Source: Caulobacteraceae bacterium
GTDB taxonomy: Bacteria > Pseudomonadota > Alphaproteobacteria > Caulobacterales > Caulobacteraceae
DNA: 19,390 nucleotides
Assembly (NCBI GenBank): GCA_020852035.1
Contig: JADZBR010000113.1
Coordinates: 1-19,390 of the forward strand
Direction: 5' to 3'
The position numbers and the translations under genes are program-made. The notes under the pieces were generated by a model that was given only the letters and a program-made list of their open reading frames with translations, did not search any database and was not told the origin of the DNA. This document shows, piece after piece, positions 1-7,447 of the stretch. Each line of letters starts with the position of its first letter. Positions within the stretch are counted from its first letter, which is position 1.

Positions 1-637
1 CCGCAACCTCGGTCAGAAGGGCGGGCCGTTCTACGACGAGCACCACCCGAACCCGAACGACAACCCCTACGTCAAGGCGCTGGCCGCCGAGGCGCAGGTC
101 AACGACATCGATTCGGAGACCGGCGACGTCATCCAGCGCCCGGGGACTTCGGCCGACCGCTTCCCGGCGCCGTTCCCGAACGAGGCGGCGGCGCGGGCCT
201 CGAACGGCGGCGCCCTGCCGCCGGACCTGTCGGTGATCACCAAGGCGCGCCACCACGGGCCGCAATACGTCTATTCGCTGCTGACCGGCTATGAGGCTCC
301 CAAGAAGGGCCTGACGATGACCGAGACCCAGCACTATAACCCCTACTTCTCGGGCGACCTGACGCCGTTCTGGAGCGGCTCGCACGACACCGTGCCGAAG
401 GGCGGCTTCATCGCGATGGCGCCGCCGCTGAAGGACGGGATCGTCACCTTCGACGACGGCACGAAATCGACGGTGAGCCAGCAGGCCAAGGACGTGGCGG
501 CCTTCCTGACCTGGGCCTCGGAGCCCAAGCTGGAGGAACGCAAGCAGTTCGGCCTGGCGGCGATGATCTATCTGGTGCTGCTCTCCGGGCTGCTGTGGTT
601 CAGCTACAAGCGGATCTGGCGGAACGTGGCGCACTAG
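1..637 (+). CDS. petC: Cytochrome c1 of the bc1 complex, 3' part only
   Basis: The reading frame is open from base 2 to a TAG at 635-637, so the 5' end, including the CXXCH haem site, lies outside the window. The visible part matches the C-terminal half of cytochrome c1: a tyrosine/proline-rich stretch with YVYSLLTGY (about 266-292), then GGFIAMAPPL (401-430), whose methionine fits the sixth haem ligand. A single hydrophobic helix (AAMIYLVLLSGLLWFSYKR) with a basic tail follows, the membrane anchor typical of this subunit. In the complex, cytochrome c1 passes electrons from the Rieske protein to soluble or membrane cytochrome c in the periplasm. The gene presumably ends a petABC operon whose other genes are upstream of the window. 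The family call is firm; the missing N-terminus cannot be checked. Confidence 0.93.
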   Translation, partial: RNLGQKGGPFYDEHHPNPNDNPYVKALAAEAQVNDIDSETGDVIQRPGTSADRFPAPFPNEAAARASNGGALPPDLSVITKARHHGPQYVYSLLTGYEAPKKGLTMTETQHYNPYFSGDLTPFWSGSHDTVPKGGFIAMAPPLKDGIVTFDDGTKSTVSQQAKDVAAFLTWASEPKLEERKQFGLAAMIYLVLLSGLLWFSYKRIWRNVAH

Positions 638-648
638 AGACTTAGGTC

Positions 649-807
649 CCTTCTCCCCTTGCGGGAGAAGGGGGCCTGGAAGGCCGGATGAGGGGTCTCT
701 CGGACCGCTCAATCCGCGCCCGGCCGATCCGCTGTCGAGGCGGGCGTGATCTTCGACCCCTCATCCGTCTCGCTGCGCGATCCACCTTCTCCTGCAAGGG
801 GAGAAGG
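649..807. repeat. Palindromic intergenic repeat between convergent genes
   Basis: The ends form an inverted repeat. The 23-base arm at 649-671 matches the reverse complement of 785-807 at 22 of 23 positions. Further in, 685-696 (GGATGAGGGGTC) is the exact reverse complement of 755-766. Each outer arm is also a small hairpin of its own (CTTCTCCC...GGGAGAAG type around a GC-rich turn). The element starts 12 bases after the petC stop and ends 2 bases before the stop of the opposing gene, filling the convergent gap. That position would suit a bidirectional transcription stop, although no U-tract is seen. It resembles the short mobile palindromic repeats scattered through alphaproteobacterial genomes; copy number cannot be judged here. 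Confidence 0.8.
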
Positions 808-809
808 GC

Positions 810-1583
810 CTACCGCGCGGGCGTCAGCGTCAGCCGCGATCGTGGGAAGTCGAAGGTCAGCCGGAAGGCCTTGAGCGCCTCAGCCCCGATCACGCCGATG
901 GCGCGCGGGTCGAGCGTCTCCGGCGGCACGATATTGATCTCCAGCCGCGTGAACAGCTCCCCGCCCACCGACAGCCGGTCGACGCGCCACACCGGCGCCG
1001 GCTCGCCCTCTGCGGGCGGCGGGGAGGACTCCACCTCGGTCGCGCTAAGTTGCAGGGCTGGAGCCTGTCCCGTCGCCACCACGAACCAGCCGCGCCGCGC
1101 CGTACGGCCGTCCGAGACGGTCGCCTCGACCAGCGGAACCTCGGCTTTCGCCGGCCCGCCCCGGCGCAGGGTGAGGCGGCAGGGCGAGAAGCGCACCTCC
1201 ATGCGGTAGCGCGAGAGCACGTCGACCCCGATCACCCCCGCCACCGGCGTCGGCAGGCTCCCGGCGCGGGCGTCGAGGCTGACGATGGCCACGTCGGTCG
1301 GCGGGCTCTCCAGTCCGGCCAAGTGCGTGGAGGCGCGCACGCCCGGCTCGGCCAGCCCCGCGCCCATCGCCCGGTCGTAGTGCAGCACGCTGGCCGGCTG
1401 GCCGGTGTCGATGATGTAGTCGCCGGCGATCCCCGCCACTTCGGCCGGCGCCACCAGCACCCCGCCCTCGAACGAGCAGGCGACCTCGCCGGCCCGCGCC
1501 TGCGTGGCGAGCGCCAGGGCGGCGGCGAAGGTGAGGCTGGCGGCGCGCAGGGGTGACTCGCAGGCTGATCGGGCCGTCAGCAT
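810..1583 (-). CDS. Retropepsin-like aspartyl protease-family protein, secreted
   Basis: The protein is about 257 aa if it starts at the ATG at 1583. This start places a hydrophobic signal peptide (roughly residues 12-31, ending ATQARA) at the N-terminus and leaves 34 bases to the divergent apt. A longer start at 1646 would run into apt. Two similar halves are visible. The first has the aspartyl-protease motif IIDTGQPAS (Asp59) and, about 60 residues later, GVIGVDVLSRYRMEV. The second has VVATGQAPALQL, where the Asp is replaced by Ala170, then GVIGAEALKAFRLTFDF. This is a duplicated retropepsin fold with only one catalytic aspartate. A single active lobe could still work as a homodimer, or the protein may be non-proteolytic. 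Export to the periplasm is inferred from the leader. Substrate is unknown. Confidence 0.75.
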   Translation of the reverse strand: MLTARSACESPLRAASLTFAAALALATQARAGEVACSFEGGVLVAPAEVAGIAGDYIIDTGQPASVLHYDRAMGAGLAEPGVRASTHLAGLESPPTDVAIVSLDARAGSLPTPVAGVIGVDVLSRYRMEVRFSPCRLTLRRGGPAKAEVPLVEATVSDGRTARRGWFVVATGQAPALQLSATEVESSPPPAEGEPAPVWRVDRLSVGGELFTRLEINIVPPETLDPRAIGVIGAEALKAFRLTFDFPRSRLTLTPAR

Positions 1584-1617
1584 AGCCAAGCCGCCCGCCC
1601 GCGGCGATAAGGCGGCC

Positions 1618-2145
1618 ATGAGCCTCGCCGACCTGATCCGCACCATCCCGGACTACCCCAAGCCCGGCGTGCAGTTCCGCGACATCACCACCCTGCTGGC
1701 CGACGCGCGCGGCTTCCGGCGGGCGGTGGACGAGCTGGTGCAGCCGTTCGCGGGGCTGAAGACCGACAAGGTCGCGGGAGTCGAGGCGCGGGGCTTCATT
1801 CTCGGCGGGGCGGTGGCGCACCAGCTTTCGGCCGGCTTCGTGCCGATCAGGAAGCACGGCAAGCTGCCGCACAAGACCATCCGCGTCTCCTACGCGCTGG
1901 AGTATGGCGAGGACGCCATCGAGATGCACCAGGACGCCGTGCGGCCCGGTGAGCGGGTGATGCTGGTCGACGACCTGATCGCCACCGGCGGCACCGCCCT
2001 GGCGGCCATCGACCTGTTGCGGCGCGGCGGGGCCGAGATCGTGGCGGCGGCCTTCGTCGTCGACCTGCCGGGCCTCGGCGGAGCGGCGCGGCTGCGCGCG
2101 GCGGGGGTGCCGGTCTCCACCCTGGTGGCCTTCGAGGGCGACTGA
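1618..2145 (+). CDS. apt: Adenine phosphoribosyltransferase
   Basis: This 175-aa cytosolic enzyme converts adenine plus PRPP to AMP and pyrophosphate (purine salvage). The start was set at the ATG at 1618 because the protein from there (MSLADLIRTIPDYPKPGVQF) matches the usual Apt N-terminus and length; the frame is open further upstream but that stretch is unlike the family. Recognisable parts are FRDITTLL (20-27), VAGVEARGFILGGA (52-65) and the PRPP-binding loop VMLVDDLIATGGTA (114-127). A weak AAGG lies about 8 bases before the ATG. It is divergent from the retropepsin-like gene with a 34-base gap, so their promoters must overlap coding sequence or each other. prs, which supplies PRPP, is also in this window but on the other strand. 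Confidence 0.96.
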   Translation: MSLADLIRTIPDYPKPGVQFRDITTLLADARGFRRAVDELVQPFAGLKTDKVAGVEARGFILGGAVAHQLSAGFVPIRKHGKLPHKTIRVSYALEYGEDAIEMHQDAVRPGERVMLVDDLIATGGTALAAIDLLRRGGAEIVAAAFVVDLPGLGGAARLRAAGVPVSTLVAFEGD

Positions 2146-2185
2146 GGGGCCGCCGCACCCTGGCGTCGTCCCGCCGCCGCGCTAT

Positions 2186-2674
2186 GTGGAAGGGATGGCC
2201 CACACTCGCGCCTGGCGCAATTTCAAGCGGATGCAGGATTCCACCGTGGCGGCGGCGTCGCTGATCTACGCGGGGGCGGCGGTGCATGCGCTCAAGGTGC
2301 TGCCCGAGGGCCTGCGGCTGAGCCTGGGGAGCCTGCTGATCCTGCCGGCGGCGTTCCTGATCGCCTCGATCGTGCTGCCGCTGGCGGTGGCGCCGATGCG
2401 GCGGCTGCTCGCCCGCTATGTGTGGATGAGTTTCGTCTCGGGCTTCGGCCAGACGGTGGTCTCGGTGCTGACCGGGCTTGGCCTGTTGTTTGTGGCCGCC
2501 GGCTTCATCTGGTGGCAGGTGGCGGTGTTCGCCGCGATGGGGCGGTTTCCGGTGGGCCTGTTCGCCGGCTACGCCTCGGGGATCGGCATCCTGATCGCCC
2601 AGGCGTCGCTGGCGCGCCGCCTGGAGCGCGATCCGGAGGTGGCCAAGCGGATCGAGGAACGCGAGCCGCGCTGA
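2186..2674 (+). CDS. Small integral membrane protein of unknown function
   Basis: The longest form begins with GTG at 2186 (162 aa); an ATG at 2195 (159 aa) is equally possible and neither has a convincing ribosome-binding site. A short basic N-terminus (TRAWRNFKRM) precedes about four hydrophobic segments: roughly residues 20-40, 45-70, 82-112 and 114-140 from the GTG. A charged cytoplasmic tail (RRLERDPEVAKRIEEREPR) ends the protein. No catalytic or binding motif is evident and I do not recognise the family. It follows apt on the same strand after about 40 bases, so co-transcription is plausible. The frame is real on the evidence of its hydrophobic periodicity and position between well-called genes. 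Confidence 0.7.
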   Translation: MEGMAHTRAWRNFKRMQDSTVAAASLIYAGAAVHALKVLPEGLRLSLGSLLILPAAFLIASIVLPLAVAPMRRLLARYVWMSFVSGFGQTVVSVLTGLGLLFVAAGFIWWQVAVFAAMGRFPVGLFAGYASGIGILIAQASLARRLERDPEVAKRIEEREPR

Positions 2675-2681
2675 GGCTCGG

Positions 2682-2790
2682 TGCGTGGTTCGAGACGCGG
2701 CTTGGCCGCTCCTCACCATGACTAGGTGGGTTGCGCTCTACAGACTTAGTCATCCTGAGGGGCCGCGAAGCGGGCGTCTCGAAGGACGCA
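2682..2790. repeat. Palindromic intergenic repeat, second type
   Basis: The left arm (2682-2724) and right arm (2747-2790) form an imperfect inverted repeat. Shared blocks are TAGTCAT, TGAGG, CGTCTCGAA and ACGCA when the left arm is read on the opposite strand. Each arm contains its own small hairpin: GCGGC-TTG-GCCGC on the left (2697-2709) and CCGC-GAA-GCGG on the right. The element begins 8 bases after the membrane-protein stop and ends 15 bases before the stop of the opposing hydrolase gene. Like the 649-807 element it occupies a convergent gap, but its sequence is of a different type. The CATCCTGAGG...CGTCTCGAAGGACGC pattern is a familiar dispersed repeat type in Caulobacterales-like genomes (from memory, not searched). 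Confidence 0.75.
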
Positions 2791-2805
2791 GGGCCGACCG
2801 GCGGC

Positions 2806-3486
2806 TTATGCCCCTTCGCCCCGCCCGCCGCCGTTCTTCGAGAAGTGCGCCAGGGTGCGCAGGCGCGACAGACGCGCGGCGTCGGCGTCATAGCCGTTGG
2901 GGGCCACGAAGGCGTGGCCGGCGTCGTACATGAAGACCGGCAGGTCGGGGTGCGCGGCGCGGATGGCCTCCACCTCGTCCGGGGGGATCAGTTCGTCGCG
3001 CTTGCCCAGGTGCAGGATGGTCGGGCAGGCGGGCTGGCGGTCGAGGTTCAGATAGATCTGGCCGCCGTAGTAGCTGGCGACGGCCGACAGGCCCGAACAG
3101 CCGGCCGAGGCCAGCCAGGCGGTGGTGCCGCCAAAGCAGAAGCCCATCAGGAAGACCGGCGGCTCCAGGGCGTCGATGGCCGCCTGCACATCCGGCAGGG
3201 TGGTGCGGCCCCACTCGGTGGCCCGTGCGTAGCCGTCCTGGACCGCCATGCGGTCCGGATCGGTGTTGTTTTCGGGGAAGCCGCGCTCGAAGCGGTCGAA
3301 GAGGCTGGGGGCGAGGCACTCGTAGCCGCCCTCGGCCCATTCCTCGCAAAGCTCGCGGATATGCGGCGTCACGCCCCAGATGGCGTGCAGGACGACGAGG
3401 CCGCCGCGGCGGGCGTCGGCGGGCCTGGTGTGCCAGGCGTCGAGTTCGAAGCCGTCGGCCGAGGTCAGGCGCCGCACCTCGCCCAT
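2806..3486 (-). CDS. Dienelactone hydrolase family protein, downstream paralogue
   Basis: This 226-aa alpha/beta hydrolase carries the family's cysteine nucleophile in MGFCFGG (Cys117), an acid in GKRDELIP (Asp164) and a histidine in DAGHAF (His191). The stretch after strand 1 reads LHAIWGV, where classical dienelactone hydrolases have QEIFG with a glutamate that controls the nucleophile; here that position is Ala. The start ATG (3484-3486) shares one base with the TGA of the upstream paralogue (TGATG arrangement), so translation is likely coupled. The C-terminus is short and glycine-rich. The paralogue pair probably arose by tandem duplication. Whether it hydrolyses dienelactone or another ester cannot be told, because there is no catechol-pathway context. 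Confidence 0.88.
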   Translation of the reverse strand: MGEVRRLTSADGFELDAWHTRPADARRGGLVVLHAIWGVTPHIRELCEEWAEGGYECLAPSLFDRFERGFPENNTDPDRMAVQDGYARATEWGRTTLPDVQAAIDALEPPVFLMGFCFGGTTAWLASAGCSGLSAVASYYGGQIYLNLDRQPACPTILHLGKRDELIPPDEVEAIRAAHPDLPVFMYDAGHAFVAPNGYDADAARLSRLRTLAHFSKNGGGRGEGA

Positions 3487-4163
3487 CAGGCGGCCTCGAA
3501 GAGCTCGCGGGTGCGGTGGCGGGCGAGGTCGGCGGCTTCCTGGTTGTAGCGCTCGGGGTCCTGGTTGTTGAAGCCGTGGCCGGCCCCTTCATAGATGTAG
3601 ACCGGCACGTCCGGATTCTCGGCCTTCACGGCGGCCTCGACGGCGTCGGCGGGGATGCCGGGGTCGGTGTGGCCGAGGTGGATGATGGTCGGGCAGAGCG
3701 GCTTCAGCGCCGCGTTGGCCTGCACCATCGAACCATAGTAGCTGGAGGCCGCCGCCAGGCCCTCCACCTTGCCGGCCGAGAGCCAGGTCAGTGAGCCGCC
3801 GTAGCAGTAGCCGACCACGCAGACCTTGCCGCCGCGGGCCGCCAGGAAGTCGCGCACGGCGGCGATGTCGGCCAGCGCCTGGTCCAGCGGCGTGGCGCGG
3901 GCGTGGGCGACGCCGGCGGTCAGGCCGGCCGGGTCGTGGCCGGCGGTGAAGCCGGGCTCCAGGCGGTCGTAGAGGGCCGGCGCGACGGCTTCCCAGCCGG
4001 CCTTGGCCCAGCGTTCCACGTCGGCGCGCACGTGGCGGTCGATGCCGAAGATCTCCTGCAGCACGATGACCCCGCCCTTGCGGGGTGTGAAGGGGACCTC
4101 GTGATAGGCGGAGAACTGGAAGCCGTCTGGGGCGTTGGACCTGATCTTGATGGTGTCGCCCAC
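3486..4163 (-). CDS. Dienelactone hydrolase family protein, upstream paralogue
   Basis: This 225-aa alpha/beta hydrolase has the complete set of family residues. They are QEIFGID (Glu37), VGYCYGG with the cysteine nucleophile (Cys120), HTDPGIP (Asp167) and GAGHGF (His196). Length and architecture match cytosolic dienelactone hydrolases, which open lactone or ester bonds of carbon-cycle intermediates. No ring-cleavage or muconate genes are nearby, so the true substrate is unknown. It starts 19 bases after ychF ends on the same strand and overlaps the next paralogue by one base. It is therefore probably the penultimate gene of the rplY-pth-ychF transcript or of a sub-operon of it. Confidence 0.9.
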   Translation of the reverse strand: MGDTIKIRSNAPDGFQFSAYHEVPFTPRKGGVIVLQEIFGIDRHVRADVERWAKAGWEAVAPALYDRLEPGFTAGHDPAGLTAGVAHARATPLDQALADIAAVRDFLAARGGKVCVVGYCYGGSLTWLSAGKVEGLAAASSYYGSMVQANAALKPLCPTIIHLGHTDPGIPADAVEAAVKAENPDVPVYIYEGAGHGFNNQDPERYNQEAADLARHRTRELFEAA

Positions 4164-4182
4164 GGCGGCCTCTCCCTGATGG

Positions 4183-5280
4183 TTATACGTTGAACCTGAA
4201 GTTCATCACGTCGCCGTCGCGGACGACGTATTCCTTGCCTTCCGACTTCAGCTTGCCGGCGTCTCGCGCGCCGGCTTCGCCGTTCAGCTTGACGTAGTCA
4301 TCGTAGGCGATGGTCTCGGCCCGGATGAAGCCTTTCTCGAAGTCGGTGTGGATCACGCCGGCCGCCTGCGGCGCGGTGGCGCCCACCGGGATGGTCCAGG
4401 CGCGGGCTTCCTTGGGGCCGGCGGTGAAGTAGGTCTGCAGGCCGAGGAGGGCGTAGGCTTCGCGGATCAGGCGGTTGAGGCCGGGTTCGGTCAGGCCGAT
4501 GGTCTCCAGGAACTCGCCGCGTTCCTCGGGGTCGAGCATGGCGATCTCGCTCTCGATGCGGGCGGAGATGACCACGCTCTTGGCGTTGTCGCGGGCTGCC
4601 CGCTCGGCGACCTGGGCGGAGAGGGCGTTGCCGTCCGCCGCCGACCCCTCGTCGACGTTGGCCACGTAGAGGGCCGGCTGGGCGGTGAGGAGCTGCAGCA
4701 TCCGCCAGGCCTTGAGATCCTCAGGCCCGATGGTGGCGGCGCGGGCCGGGCGGCCCTCGTTCAGCTGGTCGAGGGCGAGCTTCACCAGGCGCAGCGTGTT
4801 GGCGCTCTCCTTGTCGCCGGTGCGGGCGCGCTTATCGAGGTTGACCACGCGCTTCTCGAGGCTCTCGAGGTCGGCGAGCATCAGCTCGGTCTCGATGATC
4901 TCCAGGTCGCTGAGCGGGTCGATGCGGCCCTCGACGTGGGTGATGTCGTCGTCCTCGAAGCAACGGGCGACGAAGGCCACCGCGTCGCAGTCGCGGATGT
5001 TGGCCAGGAACTGGTTGCCCAGACCCTCGCCCTTGGAGGCGCCGCGCACCAGGCCGGCCACGTCCACAAAGTTGATGCGCGCCGGGATGATCTCCTTGGA
5101 CCCGGCGACGCGGGCGAGTTCTTCGAGCCGCGGCTCGGGCACGGCCACGTCGCCGACGTTCGGCTCGATGGTGCAGAACGGGTAGTTGGCGGCCTGCGCC
5201 GCCGCCGTCTGGGTGAGGGCGTTGAACAGGGTCGACTTGCCCACATTGGGCAGGCCGACGAGCGCGACTTTCAGGGCCAT
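4183..5280 (-). CDS. ychF: Redox-regulated ATPase YchF (Obg-family)
   Basis: This 365-aa protein has the normal YchF length. The P-loop is GLPNVGKS (residues 9-16), the switch II motif is DVAGLVRGASKGEGLGNQF (73-91) and the G4 position is NVDE (208-211). YchF is known for replacing NKxD with NxxE and preferring ATP over GTP. The last 85 residues form a TGS domain ending RDGDVMNFRFNV. The protein binds ribosomes and is linked to stress responses. In many bacteria it follows pth directly; here a toxin-antitoxin pair sits between them, with its toxin ending 19 bases before the ychF start. Confidence 0.97.
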   Translation of the reverse strand: MALKVALVGLPNVGKSTLFNALTQTAAAQAANYPFCTIEPNVGDVAVPEPRLEELARVAGSKEIIPARINFVDVAGLVRGASKGEGLGNQFLANIRDCDAVAFVARCFEDDDITHVEGRIDPLSDLEIIETELMLADLESLEKRVVNLDKRARTGDKESANTLRLVKLALDQLNEGRPARAATIGPEDLKAWRMLQLLTAQPALYVANVDEGSAADGNALSAQVAERAARDNAKSVVISARIESEIAMLDPEERGEFLETIGLTEPGLNRLIREAYALLGLQTYFTAGPKEARAWTIPVGATAPQAAGVIHTDFEKGFIRAETIAYDDYVKLNGEAGARDAGKLKSEGKEYVVRDGDVMNFRFNV

Positions 5281-5299
5281 GAGGTCTTTCGAGGCGGCG

Positions 5300-5747
5300 T
5301 CAGCGGGAGAGGGCGGGGCCTAGCACGTCTTCCGGCTGATGGCGAAAGGGATTGACGGCCTGGACGGCGCCGTAGAGCTGACCGTCGTTCAGGTCCTCGC
5401 TGAGAAAGTGGGTGCAGCCGGAGAGATTGGCGGCCGCGAGGAGCAGGCCATCCCATATGCGCACGCCGTAGCGGGATTGGATGGCCCAGCCCTCCTCAAT
5501 GGTCCGAAGGTCCAGAGGCGCCGTCACCCAGCGCATCAGGGTCCGCAGGGAGGGCTGAACGCTGGCCGGGTCCGCTTTAAGCTTCAGCGTGAGGGTGGCG
5601 TAGCTTTCGTTCAGAACTTGAGGACTCATCGTCAGGACGCTCGAACGGGCGAGCGTCTTCAGCCATTTGCGCGATGGCCCGACGCTCCGGCTTCAGCAGG
5701 TCCAGGCTGTAGACGACGACGCTCGAGTCCACGAAGACGTTCTTCAT
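5300..5747 (-). pseudogene. PIN-domain toxin (VapC-like), disrupted by a frameshift
   Basis: Two fragments of one PIN-domain ribonuclease lie in different frames. The N-terminal piece starts with ATG at 5747 (MKNVFVDSSVVVYSLD) and in its own frame runs on as non-homologous sequence to a stop at 5577. The C-terminal piece, in the next frame, resumes about 5665-5655 with LARSSVLTMSPQVLNES and ends at 5300. All four expected acidic residues are present when the pieces are joined: Asp in VFVDSS, Glu in VLNES, Asp in IWDGLLLAA and Asp in SEDLNDG. The span is 448 bases, one more than a multiple of three, as expected for a single inserted base (or two lost). No slippery heptamer is evident, so decay or a sequencing error is likelier than programmed frameshifting. 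It follows an antitoxin gene and overlaps it. Confidence 0.8.
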
Positions 5748-5979
5748 AGATTTCCTCGCGGTCGAACTTCTCGATGCCCAACGGCCAGCCAGGGCTGGCC
5801 AGGAACCTATCCATGTCGGCGATGGCTTCCTGCCGCTCGCGCTCGGCGGCCTCATCCGCGCCGCGCTCGGCGGCGAGGCGCTTTCCGAGCCACGAGGAGA
5901 CGCTCTGGCCGGCCTTGGCCGCCTCCACCCGCACCCAGGCGAGGGTGGCCTCGTCCATGCTGATGGTGACGTTCTTCAT
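5659..5979 (-). CDS. Ribbon-helix-helix type antitoxin partner of the PIN toxin
   Basis: The protein is about 106 aa starting at the ATG at 5979 (MKNVTISMDEATLAWVRVEA); the frame is open 12 codons further upstream but those lack family features. The N-terminal 40 residues look like a CopG/ribbon-helix-helix DNA-binding domain. The charged helix after it and the FDREEIYEERL segment fit a toxin-binding tail. The frame runs 89 bases into the toxin gene, an unusually long overlap; the last 30 residues (rich in Arg, Pro and Gly) may be non-essential. Such antitoxins repress their own operon through a palindrome, and one lies just upstream (5998-6012). The antitoxin itself appears intact while its toxin is broken. 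Confidence 0.75.
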   Translation of the reverse strand: MKNVTISMDEATLAWVRVEAAKAGQSVSSWLGKRLAAERGADEAAERERQEAIADMDRFLASPGWPLGIEKFDREEIYEERLRGLERRRLQPGPAEAGASGHRANG

Positions 5980-5997
5980 GCACGTAAAGGTGGTGTT

Positions 5998-6011
5998 ACA
6001 CGAACTTCGTG

Positions 6012-6015
<4 letters not shown>
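5998..6015 (-). promoter_or_regulatory. Candidate operator palindrome with a -35-like hexamer before the antitoxin
   Basis: ACACGAA-C-TTCGTGT (5998-6012) is a perfect 7-bp inverted repeat about one single base. On the minus strand the bases at 6015-6010 read TTGACA, a perfect -35 consensus that overlaps the palindrome. No good -10 hexamer is found at the right spacing (CACCTT at 17 bases). The site overlaps the pth stop codon and lies 19 bases before the antitoxin ATG, where a toxin-antitoxin autoregulatory operator is expected. This is inference from position and symmetry. Confidence 0.45.
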
Positions 6016-6620
<605 letters not shown>

Positions 6621-6650
6621 GTCGAGGTCCCCGGGCTAAGGGGCGGAAGA

Positions 6651-7331
6651 CTACTCTTCCTTGGCCGCTTCTTCGCTCTCGGCGGCCTCGGCTTCTTCCG
6701 CCTCGGCGACGGCTTCCTCGTGCGCGGCTTCGGCCACTTCGGCGTCGGCGGCGGCGTCTTCCGACGCCTGGGCCGAGGTGCCGGCGACGGAGGCGACCAC
6801 GAAATCGTCGGCCAGGGTGGCGGTGACGCCCTTCGGCAGCTTCAGGTCGGAGACGTGGATCGAATCGCCGATGTTGAGGCCGGTCAGGTCGAAGTTGATG
6901 GCTTCCGGGATCTGGTCGGCGTGGCAGGAGACTTCCAGTTCGTGGACCACCACGTTCAGCGTGCCGCCGCGCTTGATGCCAGGCGCCAGCTCGTGGTTGT
7001 GGAAGTGCAGCACCACCGCGATCTTGATCTCCTGGTGCGCGTCGACCCGATAGAGATCGAAATGCCACGGCTCGTCGGTCACCGGGTGCATGTCCACGGC
7101 CTTGGCGATGACCGACTGGGTCTCCTTGCCGTGCTTCAGCTTGACCAGGTGGCCGAGCAGCTTGCCGGTGTAGAGCGCCTTGCGGAACTCGTTGGCCTTC
7201 ACCGAGATGGCCACCGGGTCCTTGTCGCCGCCATAGAGCACGCCGGGGACGGAGCCGGCGCGGCGCACCGCGCGGGCCGAGCCGGTGCCGGTCTGCTCGC
7301 GCACTTCGACGTTCAGGGTGATGTCGGCCAT
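6651..7331 (-). CDS. rplY: Large ribosomal subunit protein bL25, long (CTC) form
   Basis: At 226 aa this is the long CTC-type bL25, which binds 5S rRNA through its N-terminal domain (residues about 5-95, with GTGSARAVRRAGSVPGVLYG). A C-terminal beta-rich domain follows (INFDLTGLNIGDSIHVSDL). The tail from about residue 185 is low-complexity Ala/Glu (AEAEEAEAAESEEAAKEE), very acidic and probably disordered; such tails are common in alphaproteobacteria. It is the first gene of the rplY-pth-ychF group. Its 116-base upstream region contains a GC-rich hairpin (7356-7379). Confidence 0.96.
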   Translation of the reverse strand: MADITLNVEVREQTGTGSARAVRRAGSVPGVLYGGDKDPVAISVKANEFRKALYTGKLLGHLVKLKHGKETQSVIAKAVDMHPVTDEPWHFDLYRVDAHQEIKIAVVLHFHNHELAPGIKRGGTLNVVVHELEVSCHADQIPEAINFDLTGLNIGDSIHVSDLKLPKGVTATLADDFVVASVAGTSAQASEDAAADAEVAEAAHEEAVAEAEEAEAAESEEAAKEE

Positions 7332-7355
7332 AGCCTAAAGCCTCAATAGCGATTG

Positions 7356-7379
7356 CGCCGCGCGAGTCTCCGCGCGGCG
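7356..7379 (-). other. GC-rich hairpin in the rplY leader
   Basis: CGCCGCGCG (7356-7364) and CGCGCGGCG (7371-7379) pair perfectly over 9 bp around a 6-base loop. It lies 25 bases upstream of the rplY ATG on the minus strand. No U-tract follows, so it is a weak terminator candidate. Because bL25 genes can be controlled at the leader, a regulatory role is possible but unsupported. Confidence 0.4.
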
Positions 7380-7423
7380 GCGGTCTTGCCTTGGTTCAAA
7401 CAGGGTCGCGCTCCATACACGAG

Positions 7424-7447
7424 GGCGCCGCCGCGTGCAACGGCGCC
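7424..7447 (-). terminator. Hairpin directly after the lipoprotein gene stop
   Basis: GGCGCCG (7424-7430) pairs with CGGCGCC (7441-7447) around a 10-base loop. Read on the minus strand it starts at the base after the TAA of the lipoprotein gene. There is no U-tract, so any termination would be factor-assisted or weak. The call rests on position and symmetry only. Confidence 0.35.

Noticed and set aside
5577..5855. Programmed frameshifting as the way to make a full PIN toxin
   Set aside because: No slippery heptamer or downstream stem of the usual kind is visible near 5655-5665; a simple indel or read error is the more economical explanation.
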